Shown here: positions 24,735 to 37,911 of the stretch, piece after piece
Numbering within the stretch: position 1 is the first letter of the stretch
Layout of the letters: every line of letters starts with the position of its first letter
Source: Monosporascus cannonballus
Taxonomy: Eukaryota; Ascomycota; Sordariomycetes; Xylariales
Length of the DNA: 64,000 nucleotides
Direction: 5' to 3'
Assembly: GCA_004154925.1 (NCBI GenBank)
Contig: QJNS01000195.1
Location: 1-64,000 of the forward strand
Notes under the pieces: model-generated
The model's database searches: none
What the model was told of the DNA's origin: nothing
The model's input: only the letters and a program-made list of their open reading frames with translations
Position numbers and translations under genes: made by a program

Positions 24735-26091
24735 TCATAAGCGGGTGTGGGAGTCGGCTTTGGTGCGGTGGGCCTCGATCTGCTTCCACTCCTCGACGGT
24801 GTCGACGGTGGCGCCATGCTCAAGCAGGATGGCGGCCATGTCGGTGCGGCCGTTGGCCACGGCGCGCTGCAGCGGCGTGTAGCCGGCGTTGTCGCGCCCG
24901 TTGAGGTTGATGCCCGGCCGCGAGAGCACCAGGCGTAGGGTGTCGATCTGGCCGCTCGCGACCGCGAAGTGTAGCAGCGGCGCCGTCGTCTCCGGCAGCG
25001 GCTTGGCGGCGGCGGTGACCTCGGGGAGCTCGCTTACGGTCGACAGGTAACCCCCCGGGAGCGGCGAGTTGCCCGAATCCGCGCCCCCGTCGGCCGGCGT
25101 CGACCACCCGGTGCTGCTGCGGCTGTGGTGGTGGAGCTCCGAGTCCGGCGGGGGAGGGTACACGGGGCCAGTTGGCGTCATACCCTCGTCCATGGCATAC
25201 GCCTGCTTCGAGTGCATGAACGATACCTCTTCCGGGCTGCTGCACATGCCGAAGCTCTCGCGCGAGACTGGTAGCAGCGGGCTCGGGCTCGTCGACATCG
25301 GGCCCACTTGGAGCGAATCCCGCCTATCGGCGCTTGTTGGTTGATGCCATTGGTGGTGAGGCATGGGGCTGGAGCAGTTGGGGGTCATCATCAGACGGCT
25401 CCTGCTACTTTTTCGTAAGTGGTGGTTACTGGGCAGGCCGCCGGAGGTGACGCTCGAGCCCGTGACAGCCCGTGATCTCCGCCCGCTCGACGAGGGCGGC
25501 GTTGCCATTCCCGTCATCATCTCGTTAGACGGCTGGAGCTGAGGGAAGAACGATGTGTCGAAGGCCATGGGGTTCTCCCCATCGGTGGTCAATCCGAGGC
25601 CGTTCACGTGTTCCGGGCCGGAGGTGTGATGCCAGCCTTGGTGGACATACTCGCCCATCTGCTGTGATGAGGATGGCGGCGTTACCGCTCCGTTCTGGCA
25701 CCGTGCGTCCGTCATGGCGGTGGCATTTCCGAGATTAGGCGAGTCATGCTCTGGCGGTGGGGTCGTCGAGCTGTTCTGGCCCAGGACGCCCTGGAGCTGC
25801 TGGAGTTGCTTCTTTAACCGTTCGACCTCCCTTGTCCGATCACGCATATTGCGTCCTGGGGAGACGGGTTAGATAGAGTTGAGAGGGCCGGGCTATTGGG
25901 ATTGCAACAGAAATGATATGGAACTTACGGTATGCTCTTTGGGCGAGACGGTTTTGGATCTTTCGGCGTTCGGCCGCGTCTGGTAGGTTCCTCCAGTCCT
26001 CATCTGGTTTCATCAGATCGACATAGGAAGTCGTCAGCGGGCGTCCGCAGCGCGGTGAAGCACCTGATGGGGATTGTGTTGCCGTTGCCAT
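24735..26091 (-). CDS. bZIP transcription factor candidate with C-terminal ankyrin repeats
   Basis: Predicted nuclear DNA-binding protein of 427 residues from two exons (26,091-25,929 and 25,855-24,735) with a 73-bp GT-AG intron inside the basic region. Splicing joins RKIQNRLAQRAYR to RNMRDRTREVER, giving the fungal Yap-like basic motif NRLAQRAYR (47-55), with the N-x7-R spacing that contacts DNA. The leucine zipper that follows (about 63-80, ERLKKQLQQLQGVL) is short, about two heptads. A Ser/Pro/His-rich disordered middle (about 80-340) leads to two ankyrin units near 345-410 (LLHFAVASGQIDTLRLVL and GYTPLQRAVANGRTDMAAIL, then EHGATVD). Ankyrin repeats usually mediate protein contacts, and the fusion is known in fungi. 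Target genes cannot be inferred. The start codon is the first in-frame ATG before the basic region. Confidence 0.85.
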
Positions 26092-29000
26092 TTGGTCGTC
26101 AAATTACCAGATATCTTCCAAGCACTTGGGTAAGCGTTGTGCCAAAGCTTGTTAGTTAACAAGCCCGCACCTAGTCTATTGGCAACTAGTATATGGGAAT
26201 GATGTCGGAACTGCTGAGGAATATTCGAGGAGACCGGATTGTCTGTCATACGTTCCAGGCGGCTATATGTAATTGTGCTACCCGTAAATGGTTTCCTACT
26301 GGGGAAGCTCGGGGCATTCAAACGACGAAGCTAAATGCCCGGTAACGAGCAACGGGGTTGCGCCTCTTCAAGTAGATAAATAGCTATGGGCATCGACAAC
26401 TTCGGTCACAGACACATGACGAAATCTCCGGGATCCCACACTAGTCGCAGATCCTCGAAAGCCTTCCACGCCCCCCAGCCGTTTAAGGCCAAGCAAGCCC
26501 TCCCCCCTCCCACCCCCCATCTGCTACCTCATGAGCAGGGGGATCTGTCAATCATGTTCGTGGGGACAAAGTACTGAAGTCTACCCAGGAACCACTGGTT
26601 ATGGTGGCAGGTGTCTTGGCTCGGGGTTAGTCAGTCCTGTCACCTACCTATACCAAAAGCCTGCACGTGCGTGGCCCGCTACTGCTATCGGGTTGGTGCG
26701 TTATGCGGGGTTCAACGTGTTATTAAGGACCCTGTCTGCCTGTCCACAAACGGGCTCCATTCTCTCGTGGTTGCATGCTCAAGCGAGATAATGCTTGACT
26801 CGCAGCTTGGAGTAACATGCTACCTCGACCGTCGATTCCCCACCCCTTCTCCCCCCAGCCGTTGACCCACGAGCGCCAAGTTAGTTACCGGGAACAAGTA
26901 GGTAAAGTTTCGCGGCCGCTGGGTAGGTATTGTACCGCTCCGGCCACGTACCCATGTATCGATCTAGGTGTCGCCGTACCGAGATGAGTTAATACATGAG
27001 TACTTGCCCCTTGTAGGTTAGGCACTTGAGGTACCTTGTTAGGCAGGCAGCTCGATGAGAGTCAAACCCCGCCAAGGCCGCCTTGCTCTTGGGTGCAGGT
27101 GGAAGTGCTTCAACGGAACGTGCAGAGATACACGTATAATGTATGCGTATTTTTCCCGCGCTGGGAGGTTTTTAGGAAATGGGATAATTGATAGCTTTCG
27201 ATGAAAATAAGTTTTCAAAGACGAAAATGCTTGCACTGTAGCGTTTCCTGATACAAAATATTTCCCTGCAACTTTCATAGCACAACATACTGCTGGGCAG
27301 CATTTTCCTGTCCGAAAATCTCTCTTATCGAAGCGGGCGGTTGTGCCGTTTTCTCGCAGTACCGTAACCCCCCCCCCCGGCGTTAAAGGTATGTATTCCC
27401 CTGTTTCGGTTTCAACAGAATCCCAGAGATCGCTTTGCCCTGCCTGCCACTTGATTTACCACCGGCCCCTGGCGAATCCTTCAGGAAGAAACCGCACGAC
27501 GCAGAGAAAACCCGCATGGATTTGCTAAATCCCAGCAATAGGCTGGGTAGATAGTATAGTGTAGGTATGTATGTAAGGGCAAGGAGTTCACTTGCCGAGC
27601 ACCGATCGGGAATTGAAATTAAAGGCTTGGGCGGCTTGAAGGATGCTCCAATGCGCCTGTAATCTTTTCATCCTCCTCCCTCCAAAAACTTCTTACCGAG
27701 ATACCTATTATCTATATCCAGAATCTTAGGTCAGCTAGGTGGGTCTTAGCGCTGCCTGGGGAGATCTCTTGAGGGTTACATAAGAATCCCAATACAGTCG
27801 AACCCTGTTTTATTGTATGCGGAGACCGGTATATATGGAGCACATGAGCTGACTATTACTTGTTTTATGTTGTATCAGTTTAATAATATACTAAGGGATG
27901 TCCTAGGAATCAAGGTAAGAGGATACAAAGCTTGTTAGATACAGATCCCAAAAGGTCACAGGACCCGCATACAATAAAACAAGGGCTGTGTAAGGCGTGC
28001 GAACGACCTGGTGGAGAATCAGCCCTCTTCAGCTGTGGCCGTTGCCACGGTAGGAATGGCGCAGGTGGGTCACGATACCTGGCCGTGATTTGCTGGGCGA
28101 GGGCTTGCTGCGGGTCAAGCCGCGCCCTGACTCGGTTGGTACTCATTCTCCTCGCCTTACCATAAATTTCTCTCTCGTTGTGGCCCTCATGGCGCAATTC
28201 ATTTTATGTGTTAGGTTACGTAAGTATGTATCTCTCTCTTCTTTCTCTGTCTCTGTGTACGTGAGCGCCACGGGTAGTAGCGATACCCAAGGGGGGCACC
28301 TGCACGTCATGTCCAGTGTGAAGCTTTGCCTTCCTGTTTAAGTCCGAGATCACGGCATGACGGGCTGTGTGGCCTGTGACCTGTTTGTCATGGTCCCTTT
28401 TCAAGGTCCAGAGTGGAACGTGCACCGCAGCCTCCCCTGATTAGATGGAGTAAAGTCGGCACCGAGGAAGTCCGGACGATAAAACTGGAGCAATAATAAT
28501 AGTGTAATACAAGGACGTACTCAGGTCTCGAGTCTCGCATCGAGCTGTTTGTTTATTAGTGGGTCTGAATGGTTAGTTGTATTGTGTCGGGAAGACGGGC
28601 TGTGTGAATCCTTCTAACGATGCCGCGCTCACCTACAAGGCGATAAGCGGAAGTGGTAACTCCCCAGTACAGGCCTTTTTGCAGCTCCAGACCCGGCATT
28701 AGCAGCCGGGAAGAGGGTTGTTCGATAGAGTTAAGCTTGCTACGGCATACAGAGTGAGATCGTAAGGACGCCACAGACGCAATGGCACAGGAGGGTTCTT
28801 TAACGGAAAACAAGGGACGAGGCGGGCGAAATGCCCGTAGTTCAGATGCTCGCTCTCCTTGTCGCCGAGGCCAATAATGATAATAATAAATATGTACTTG
28901 TTCATTGGGGTTACATGGAGAGAGACATAGGGGATTAGACTAGGTATGGAAGTCATCAGAAATAGAAACAGTACGACCTCGAAATGTTACGTCGAAGCCA

Positions 29001-29120
29001 GCCCGTTTGCCTGAAACAAGTTCTGCTGATCTTCGTTGATACGCATTTCAATTGCATACTCGAATGTTTGGTTTGGTTTGAAAGTGGCCGCTATTATGCG
29101 GATATCGTTTAAGAGCCCAT

Positions 29121-29155
29121 ACTACCTACCCAAGCCTGCCAACCTACCTACCTAC
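29121..29155. repeat. TACC-type simple repeat cluster
   Basis: ACTACCTACC and AACCTACCTACCTACA occur within 35 bp. Further degenerate GTA/TAC-rich copies follow to about 29,290. Such tracts are frequent between genes of Sordariomycetes. Confidence 0.6.
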
Positions 29156-31790
29156 ACCCCACATTGTAACAGAGACGGACGTAGGCAGGAGGCAATTGAT
29201 AAGCCTCAACCAATACAAGCGGACCTGAGTTGGTCGTGACTTCGAAGTAGGCACGTATCTAGGCACATACCTAAGCACGTACATACGGGAGGGTGTTCCG
29301 GCCGGGCTATGGGAGGGCAGATACTTCAGGATGAAGGGTAAGTTAAACTACCAGTTAGGTATTTGCGCTTTTTGCACGATACATATGTGCGACTACTGAA
29401 TGAACTCCAATACAGTCTACGCCGATATTAGTATAGTATTGCTTCTAGCGCGCCCTACTGACACTTGACAGGGGGAGTTTTTCTTTAGCCTGACACCACG
29501 TATTGCAGAAATCATCCCTGCCCAAGCCCTGCATGGCGTGCTTCTTAAGCTGCGCACCAGAGCTAGCCCGAACGGGTTCAAGATTTGAGTCACCAATCGA
29601 AAGAAGGCAACGGCGGCCGCAGATCGCCTAATGTAGTGTGGCCTGATGCGGCCAGGCCAAACAAATTATAAGCGTACAAGTTATCTTCAGCGCCTATTAA
29701 TAAATTGAGACGGGAGGAACAAAGTGAGATGCTTACAAGGATCCCTTCCCTCAGCAGGATGATCACGTCATTAGTAGCGGGAGGCTATTTGTGCATTGTT
29801 ACAAGTTACTGCCTCGAACAGGTTAAATGCTCACCAACTAGCTAATTTGTCAGCTTAGCGAGCTAATACGGCATAACGGTAACCTGGCGACCGTGGCTTT
29901 GACAGAGGGACTAGAAATAGAGAACAAAAGCCCGACTCTTGATGTGGGCTTCTGTAAAGGCTGAATCTACCCAAATATTCGTAACGGCTTTAACAGGAGG
30001 GGCGATAAGCACGGAGTCGGTGAAATGGGTGGAGTATATATCTCTACATAAGGGGCATTGCCGCCCCCGAGAATTCCCAGCCCACGACGACGAGACGAGG
30101 CCTTGAGATGAGGGCTTTTTCGGGGTTCTTCGATTCGGAAACCCAGATGCCCTTTATTAGGTATCCTTTGTAAACGGACCGAGTCCCAGGGCTTGTTCTT
30201 AATATCAAACGGCCAGCGGGGCCCCCAGAGCTCCGCCTTCCCTTACATTATGTGTATATCGACCTAACTGCCTGGCTAGCATTCGGATATACCCAACTCG
30301 CACTGACAGCTCGCTAGGCAGAATAGCCGAACAACCCGCCTGCCCTGTTCGTGGTTGCGCGCCGTTATTAGAGCGACCTTGGTTTAAGATGGCGAATGCG
30401 CCCCAGCTGTGTTTACCATGTCGAATCGTTAATCCGCTGCAGCTAAACGCTTTTTGGCAACCCCGTGGCCGATCATCAAGCTCCGGCGAAAATCACCCGT
30501 ACCAAGCCACAGGGGTGGTGCTTCAGCTTTAACATCTGGCTATCTACCTGCCTACGTATATACTCAGCTAGTTACTGCAACCGTTAAGGCTAAGCCCTAG
30601 AGTATATAGCCTCGATAATCGCACTGGTGCTGGAGGCGATATGACGATGATATTGATAGCGATGTTACGGCGGTTGTGCCAGTACCTACTTGGTTTGTAT
30701 TAGAGAAATGAGAATTTGTGGGGGTTTGCCAAAGGAGCGTTGCGTTCCGGTCGATTAACGATTTGACATGGTGAACGTAGCTGGGGCAACATAATGGCGG
30801 CATAAGGCTTAACGTTGGAGCAGGCACTTTGAGAGTACGCACATTATGTACATACATACATAGTAGAGCTGGGACGCTTCTCCGCCTCGACAGTGAGGTC
30901 GACAAGGGACGCACACACTAGAGTGGCGGAGGGCAGGGGTGCTAACGTGAGCCGGCCTATGATAATACGACTGGTTCGCACGACACTGCATCCGCGATGC
31001 GTTCGGAGGTGCAGGAGTCAAGGCTCGAAATCCAGATGCCACGATACAGATCCTTCGGATGCAAATGTGTTCCCCGTGCGGGATATCCTGCCGGTCTCCC
31101 CATTCTGCTCCCCGCGCAGCATCGCTTCGGGAAGGCTCGGATTGTCTCGTTCGCGTTTCCCATACACGCATTTCCCGCTTCATGAGCGTGAGAGGTCACA
31201 ACAGGGACGACGGAGTACAGCTGGGAGTCGCGTTCAATGAAAGCCGCGGCTCGGTGTAAAGACACCTCGATTCCCAAGATTCAGCTTTGTGCATAGCGAT
31301 CTACGCAGTATGGAAGACTGGTCGTTCGGCTCTGACAGGGTTCGAACGCCATGTAGCTAGTTCGGTGGCAGTTCGGTCGTGGCAAGGCGGAGAGACAACG
31401 GTGGCGGCTGTTTCGGAGGCAGAGAAGTGCAAGAAACGGCCGGGAAACCTCCAAAGAAGATGAGCGGAGATGTGTTCTCGTGGCTGTGCTCTGCCGGACC
31501 GATTATGGCATCTAACATCATCTTACCTGTGATGGAGCGTATATACGTGCATATTCACACACACACATACCTAAGCCTCCCAAAAGCTCACCAACACAGG
31601 TACCTGACTGGCCATACTGTACCGCGCCAAACTTGTAAAGGTAATTTGCGAGATGAAAACGTAGGCGGACGCCCCGGGAATGGAAACCGCCGGTTGTGCA
31701 TTCACCACTCGACGTATGACAAAACTATAACATGAAATACCCCCGCACGAAATGAATATTGCATCTCTACCTAGGGCCTGGCGTTATCTG

Positions 31791-31880
31791 TCTAGGTACC
31801 TAGGTACTCAAGTCTGAGCTGTTCTCATGCCCCGACCTGACCCGATCTAACTAGGTACCCAGGTATTAGGTACCTAAGTA
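31791..31880. repeat. TAGGTA/TACCTA palindromic cluster
   Basis: TCTAGGTACCTAGGTAC at the left and CTAGGTACCCAGGTATTAGG plus TACCTAAGTA at the right make repeated self-complementary GGTACC cores within 90 bp. Confidence 0.6.
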
Positions 31881-34800
31881 GTGCATAACTAAATTCTGCT
31901 AGGGCATGGTATGACCGAAGGCAACCTGTGGTGAGGTAAGGCTAGGGAGCTGGAAAGCAGGAGCTGACTGGTACGTGCGGTGTTCTTATTAATTATCGCT
32001 GGTACCCATACGTTGATGGTGGTCATTAAAACGAACTGGGTATCTGAGTGTTGCGTGCCATGTGGCCTGTTACGGCAGAGACCATTGAGATGGCGATGCA
32101 CATCCACGATTGGCGATTGACTATCGGGTGTGAATCGGTTGCTGTTGAGCAATGCAGGCATCACCGAAACCTGCGGAATGGAGACGTGTATCGGTATGGG
32201 CGGTATATGGCGTCGAAACTGGATCGACGGTACCTATTCATTTCACATCTACTGCAAAGCCTTCAGTGGTATGTAAAACCCATGGCTGAACGCCTGAGGT
32301 CTGTCTTCTAACGATATTACAGATAGCTAATCCTCCGACTCCCTTGAAGCATGAGTTTCATCAAATTTTGATGCCGTTACGTCCATATGGCAGTTCGGTT
32401 ACGTGCCCTGCTTTTCTCCCATCATGTCCATTTATTATCACCTGATCTTGAATATAGAAATAGGTTGTAATGGGGAGGCTTGGCAGGCTAAACCTGTAAG
32501 ATAAAGCTCGAACAGCCGAGATACAAGCTGACAGATAATGCGCTGTGGCCGCAGAAGGGTCAGGCCTGACGGCCCCAACTAATTAACCATATGTAGACTA
32601 CCAGGCCGTACTACAATTCCAAGGAGTATTTTCAGTTAGCTGCTTCCACCAGGTCTATGTAGTCAGGTAGAATCACATACAAATTTGTGGGTTAAGACAT
32701 AGCGGCTCGTTCTGCCAAGGTGCTTTACCTGTATCACATGTCCCCAATATCCGAAGATTATCGATTTTGCAACGAAACCGGCGAGGTCACGCACCATATC
32801 ATTTCTATATCCGTGTACATTCTAACCCTCTATACCACAGAGTGAACTAACGGAAGCAGCTAACTAAAATACCCCTGGGACTTGTAGGTAAGCACTACTG
32901 ACGTAGGCGTGGCAGCCCACTCTATGTCCACATGGCACAGGAGGCAGAGACAACGTCTTCTAGCGTTCTAAACCGCGTTAGCGTAGATCTCCCCTGCCGT
33001 ACGTTACTTTGCCCTCCCGCAAGGGACAAGGGGTACATTCAACCAGGCCCATACAGGGCCAGCGAGGTTGCAACAGACCACCACCAGTGCCACCCCGACT
33101 TTCACTGCCCTTTTCCACGAGGGAAGAAAGAAGTTTCTGGAGAACGGTTAGACCCTATTGGGTTGCATTCTTGGCCTGAGGAGGTGGCGTCGATACCACC
33201 CCAGCCGTATCAGGTCAACCTGAAATGAAACCCTCGTGCTCCATTGCCACGAGGCACAACCCGTTGGAACGCCCGCCCAGAGCTACACAGCTTTCCCGAG
33301 AAACGCATTAAGCCCCGGTTACACTAACGAGAGAAGGACGATAACTCTATATATAGCTTATCTCGGTCGTTTAACGAAACGGGGTCCATGCTCCTGCGGC
33401 TCTGGTGCACAGTTCGTCTTGTAACTTCTTGTCGTCCTTGGGTCCAGGCATACACGCCCTTTTCCCCGGGCCAAGCCGCCGCTCGGATCGGGCAAAAGCT
33501 ACACACGCGACATCCGCCGGGGGTGGGAAGTAGCGGGGGTGACTTTGCTTTCCAGCTTGTCGATCACTCGGCAACACATCTGATAAAATTAAACACGCCT
33601 GCGGGACATATCTAAAAAAGAGCGTAGTATGGAGCTTAGTGGCTACCTCTTGCAAGGGTCCAAGCGCTATCAATTCAGCAAAATTATACACATTGCCGGG
33701 CAGCTTCGCAACTGCCTAGGCACATAGATAGGTGACAGGCCAGGAGAAAGTCCCTAACCTTAAAGGAACACTGCAGCGAGGGGACTTTGGATCTCGTCGT
33801 CACACAGCACTCGCGCAAATCCTGCGTTTCTGCAGACTGCAGTTTCCTCCTGTCAATGTTCGAGCTGCAGGGGAACAGACTAAATACGGATCTTGTGCGT
33901 AGATAAATCCCCGGAAATGTGTGTGGAATGCAACCTACGTGGACCATCAGCTCCCATACATAAGAAGCCTGACAGACGGCATATAGCATCATTGTAAATC
34001 ATTGTATGAAAGGTTAAACTGCACGAAGCGGTGACCTAGTCTTGTGGGGTTGTCCCGTTCGCCACTGGGAGCAAGGCACCGCTCACGTATGACAAGTGGG
34101 TAGGTATTGTAGCATCAACGCCGTTGGATAGAGTAACGAGACGTTGTCAAATATGCATTGCAGATCCCCGGTTGACTAGTCTGCCATGGATAGGAGAGCT
34201 CTGGGATGATAGGTCGAGAAAGCATCTCAGTCTGGGCTACGCGCTTGATGAGGGAAAGAAGCGAATGCCACTTAGCTAAAATAGAACCAAACCCCCTGTA
34301 TATACATACGATGTTTCATGAGCGTTCATTGTAAAGCAGACCCTAGAGTTCGGTGGGTTATACTGTTTCTTCGATTCGATGCCGACAGCCAATCCCCGGC
34401 CCAACGTGCCTCTCCAGGTTATCCGGTAGATGCCACTTATATGTCCTTAGGTAACGAACGCCATGTGGTTCGTGGACCCCGAATGGGAAACTGCCTTGAT
34501 TGTTCCATGTAGCTACTGTAGCTTTCTTATCTCCTTCCTGTTTCTCTCGGGGGCCTTAAGCTCAAAGGCGTCTCGCTCGTGTCTGCAAGGAACCAAAGGC
34601 GAAAAGAGTGACTTGGCTTTCCGTCCGACTCCGCTACAACGGGTGGGGGCTTCGAGGCGAGGCTTCAGCCGGGATCTCTCGGCAGGGGACTTGAGACGAT
34701 TAAAGTTGGGATGGCAGGCTGGCTTGCATAATGCGTTTCTCGAAACAAAGATCGCCAACAACTTACCGTTTGTAATGTCGAATCTGAATACTGCCGAAAA

Positions 34801-37800
34801 ATGAGAGGCCCCGCACTATGGCGGTACACTATCAGTTCTCATACATGACCTGGCATCCCATTCGAAACAGCAGAGCTGTCTTCGTGATCCGACTACAGCT
34901 CCCCATTGACCGGCGGGGGAAACCCATCCAGGGAGCAGGGGGGATTACGATCGCCATCCACGGCTATGCCCGAATCCGCCGCTGGAAGGAAACCAAGGAG
35001 ATCATATCCAGGGATTGTGGCAACGCGATCTAGATCTTTGCTGGCCATGTCTACCTCCAAACGTGTTTAGATTTAAATATCTGCCGTTTAGGAAGTTACA
35101 GTGTTCCTAGAATAAGGCCATCTGCATTACCAAGCCCTGAGTAAGAGGACGACCGGTGCCTAGGGCAACGTCCAAGTAGTTCCTTCTCCATTATCTGTAA
35201 TGCTAAGCCCACACTGCCGTATCCTGCTTCAAAAGACTAGAGTGAGCGAGAACTCACAAAACTAGAGTCCACAAGATTTGTCTGTGCAAAGCATCGAGCA
35301 CGGTAACGTTGACTTATGCTATTACTCTTTGCTTTCCGCCCAGGGAATCCGCCAAGCCCCAGCGGGTTCCGGTCAGGGCCATACCGAAGCCGAGAAGCCG
35401 TAGATATCTGCCGATGAGAGTCCTAACTAACGCCACTATCGAGCCCGAGGTCGAACGGAGTTCTCGTGAGCTAAGGAGCTAGTTTGCTTTGAAGGCGATT
35501 GGTCCCGGCCTTTGAGAGTACTCAAGGGCGGCAACGCGGGAAGGATTCGGCTATCTCGTCAGATCGTCCAGTCCGGTTGGCAGTATGTCGAAGCCAAGGA
35601 ACAAGATGCCAGACGAATACGAGTATGCGCCCTGTTGTCAAACAATTCTGGCGTCTCTTCTTTTCCCTCAACTATATTTAGATGCCCCGAAACCCAGATG
35701 CGCCTCCCCCTGTCTCAGATCGTTGAAGCTCTTGGGACGCGATAATTGCTCATGAGGGGCGTGCTGATAGCCCGTCTAGGTTCTATCCTATACGGGTATT
35801 CACCTACGCCTTGGAAGTCATAGCTAACAAGATAGTATAGCTAGAACATCCTCGAATATCAGAACAGCCAAATTAAATCCTTTGGGTAACGCTCAAATCT
35901 AATTTGCTACCATGGAAGCCTTCCTAAGTACTTTTGCTTATGGCTTCACGGCAAACTACTGACACGGACTAAGGAGTCCGTAGATTCTAGGCGATTGAAT
36001 TCTCGGAAGATAAAGGATCAGGCTATGTCCACCATTTTACAATTAGCCTACAAACGCTTTTCTTCTTCTAGGAAGGAGCGACGAAACGTTTGTGGGGTTT
36101 ATCAATCCCGAAGAATTCGAGTGCCCGGTGGTTAGCTCCAAGGATACTACCCTATCAGAGATACGTGTATGCAGGAGACGGGCGGAATTCGCCTTGGCCG
36201 CCACACTTAGACAGAAAGGGGGGGTGTTAAAGAATCGGGCTCCACTTGTAGTCTGATGAGACTAGCATTCTCTGCATACACGTGGTGAAGGGGGAAAACG
36301 CTCTGGAGCCTGTCGAGGAATAAGGACAATTCGACAACGTATGTGGAACATGATGCATGCAACAGTATCACGTCTACTGCGTATCTCCGTATTCGGCGAG
36401 GCTAGGTATGCTTATCTTCTCCATCTCTACCTATTACATGGCGAATTCTTGGTAGGCCCAGCCCTCTCCGTCATCTTTCGGGGCATCATCTTTTATACTA
36501 TGCCTATCCATCGAATGGCGAGATATATATGCTCTTCATTCGCTGAACAAGTCGATATATGGCGGGCATGACTGACATTCAGTTTTACTGTATTTAAAGT
36601 TATAGCAAGCAATCAGAGAAACGCATTACATAGAGAAAGGAGGGGTTAATAAAAGGCGATGCATAAGAAGTTCAACCTTTCTGATGCAGGCTTAACTTCT
36701 AAATGGACTTGCGGTTTACGGAGTTGTGTAGCAGGTTGCCTTGGAAACATACAGAGACAACTGCCAGGCTAAGTGATATGTAAGAGTGGCGTGATCTCAA
36801 AACAGTATGGGAGTCATGTCTGAAAGGCACTATAGAGGGAGGGAATACGATATTTCTTGGTAAAGTCGGAACTAGAACTAAGCAGAGTACGAAGAGCGGT
36901 AGGCTAAGAAATTAGACTTGATGCTGGAAAAGACGAAGGGGTGGGCGATGGAGGTGCGGTAGATCAATATATGAACTCCCGACTTGTCCTCATGCTGAGA
37001 CTTCTAAGGGAGATCGTAAAATGATAGCATGAATATATATCAACTATATGTATACCTCGATGGTAGATATCTGGGTTTTATATCTTTCTCAAAAGAGTTG
37101 TATGCTGGGCCTGATGTAAAAATGTTGATATTGAGATTTTATTCTTAAATTTCCCCTTGCCCTTTACCATGACTCATGTTTCCCTGATGGCTGTCTGGGA
37201 AGCATGTGAGGCCTGCATAATAGCAGAATATCTTCGTCTTTGTGATCAGCTGCAACCTCACTAACCATAAGTGACTTGTTAGCTCATGAGTTCACTTGAG
37301 GTTTTCACTCCCTTGCAAGGCAGAAGTGCACGTTGGACTAAACGTTTATTCCAATCTTTTGCAGCACCCATTCTTTGCCCCTTGATTGTTCATATTACCT
37401 TAGGTGCCGTCCGGTTGATCTCCTATAAACTTTTCAACTCATCGTCATCAATTCTCCGCACATCGACTACAATTTACTACTACCAACTACCACCATTGAC
37501 ATTAATAGCCACCACCACTGCTTTATCTCTGATCTTTATCTTCTTCATCATCTCTACTGGCGATACATCTCATTGCCATATCTAAACACTCTTCTTTCTA
37601 CTTGGGATTCAGGACCCAGGCCGTTCAGGTATGTTATAAATTACGACGCCCTTTCTTTTCCAATGTTCAACTTGTTCCCGCCTTCATAATCACTTTAAGC
37701 AGCTTCCTCACATATCCCGTATGTGGAACCTTGCGAACATGAGGCCTTTGATCCAAACGATGTAATAAGGTGCCTACATGTTACATTTGCTTCTAATCAC

Positions 37801-37911
37801 ATATCTCCCGCACACTCCTGACGGGAAAGAACACTCTTCCCTTTCTATTGCACTAAATCTGGACTACCTATGAACCAGGGACTCCAATATTTCTGATCAC
37901 TCTTCCCTATC

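Larger units (their letters stand above)
26092..37911. other. Large intergenic region, 11.8 kb; no recognised gene
   Basis: Only short, overlapping, motif-free open frames are present. Identifiable sequence features are simple: an 11-C run at 27,368-27,378, a C/T tract at about 28,230-28,255, CA repeats near 31,557, and TACCTA/TAGGTA clusters at 29,121-29,155 and 31,791-31,880. From about 37,300 to 37,911 the plus strand is pyrimidine-rich and looks like promoter and leader of the next gene. A GTATGT donor near 37,629 and an AGCAG acceptor near 37,701 could bound a leader intron. Confidence 0.5.

Noticed and set aside
31337..31350. GGGTTCGAACGCC resembling a tRNA T-arm
   Set aside because: The bases around it do not form a T-stem or a matching acceptor and anticodon arm, so no cloverleaf can be drawn.
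37286..37585. 99-codon plus-strand frame before the SANT-like gene
   Set aside because: Pyrimidine-rich leader-type sequence translated as Ser/Thr/Ile/Leu text, with no motif; better explained as promoter and 5' leader.
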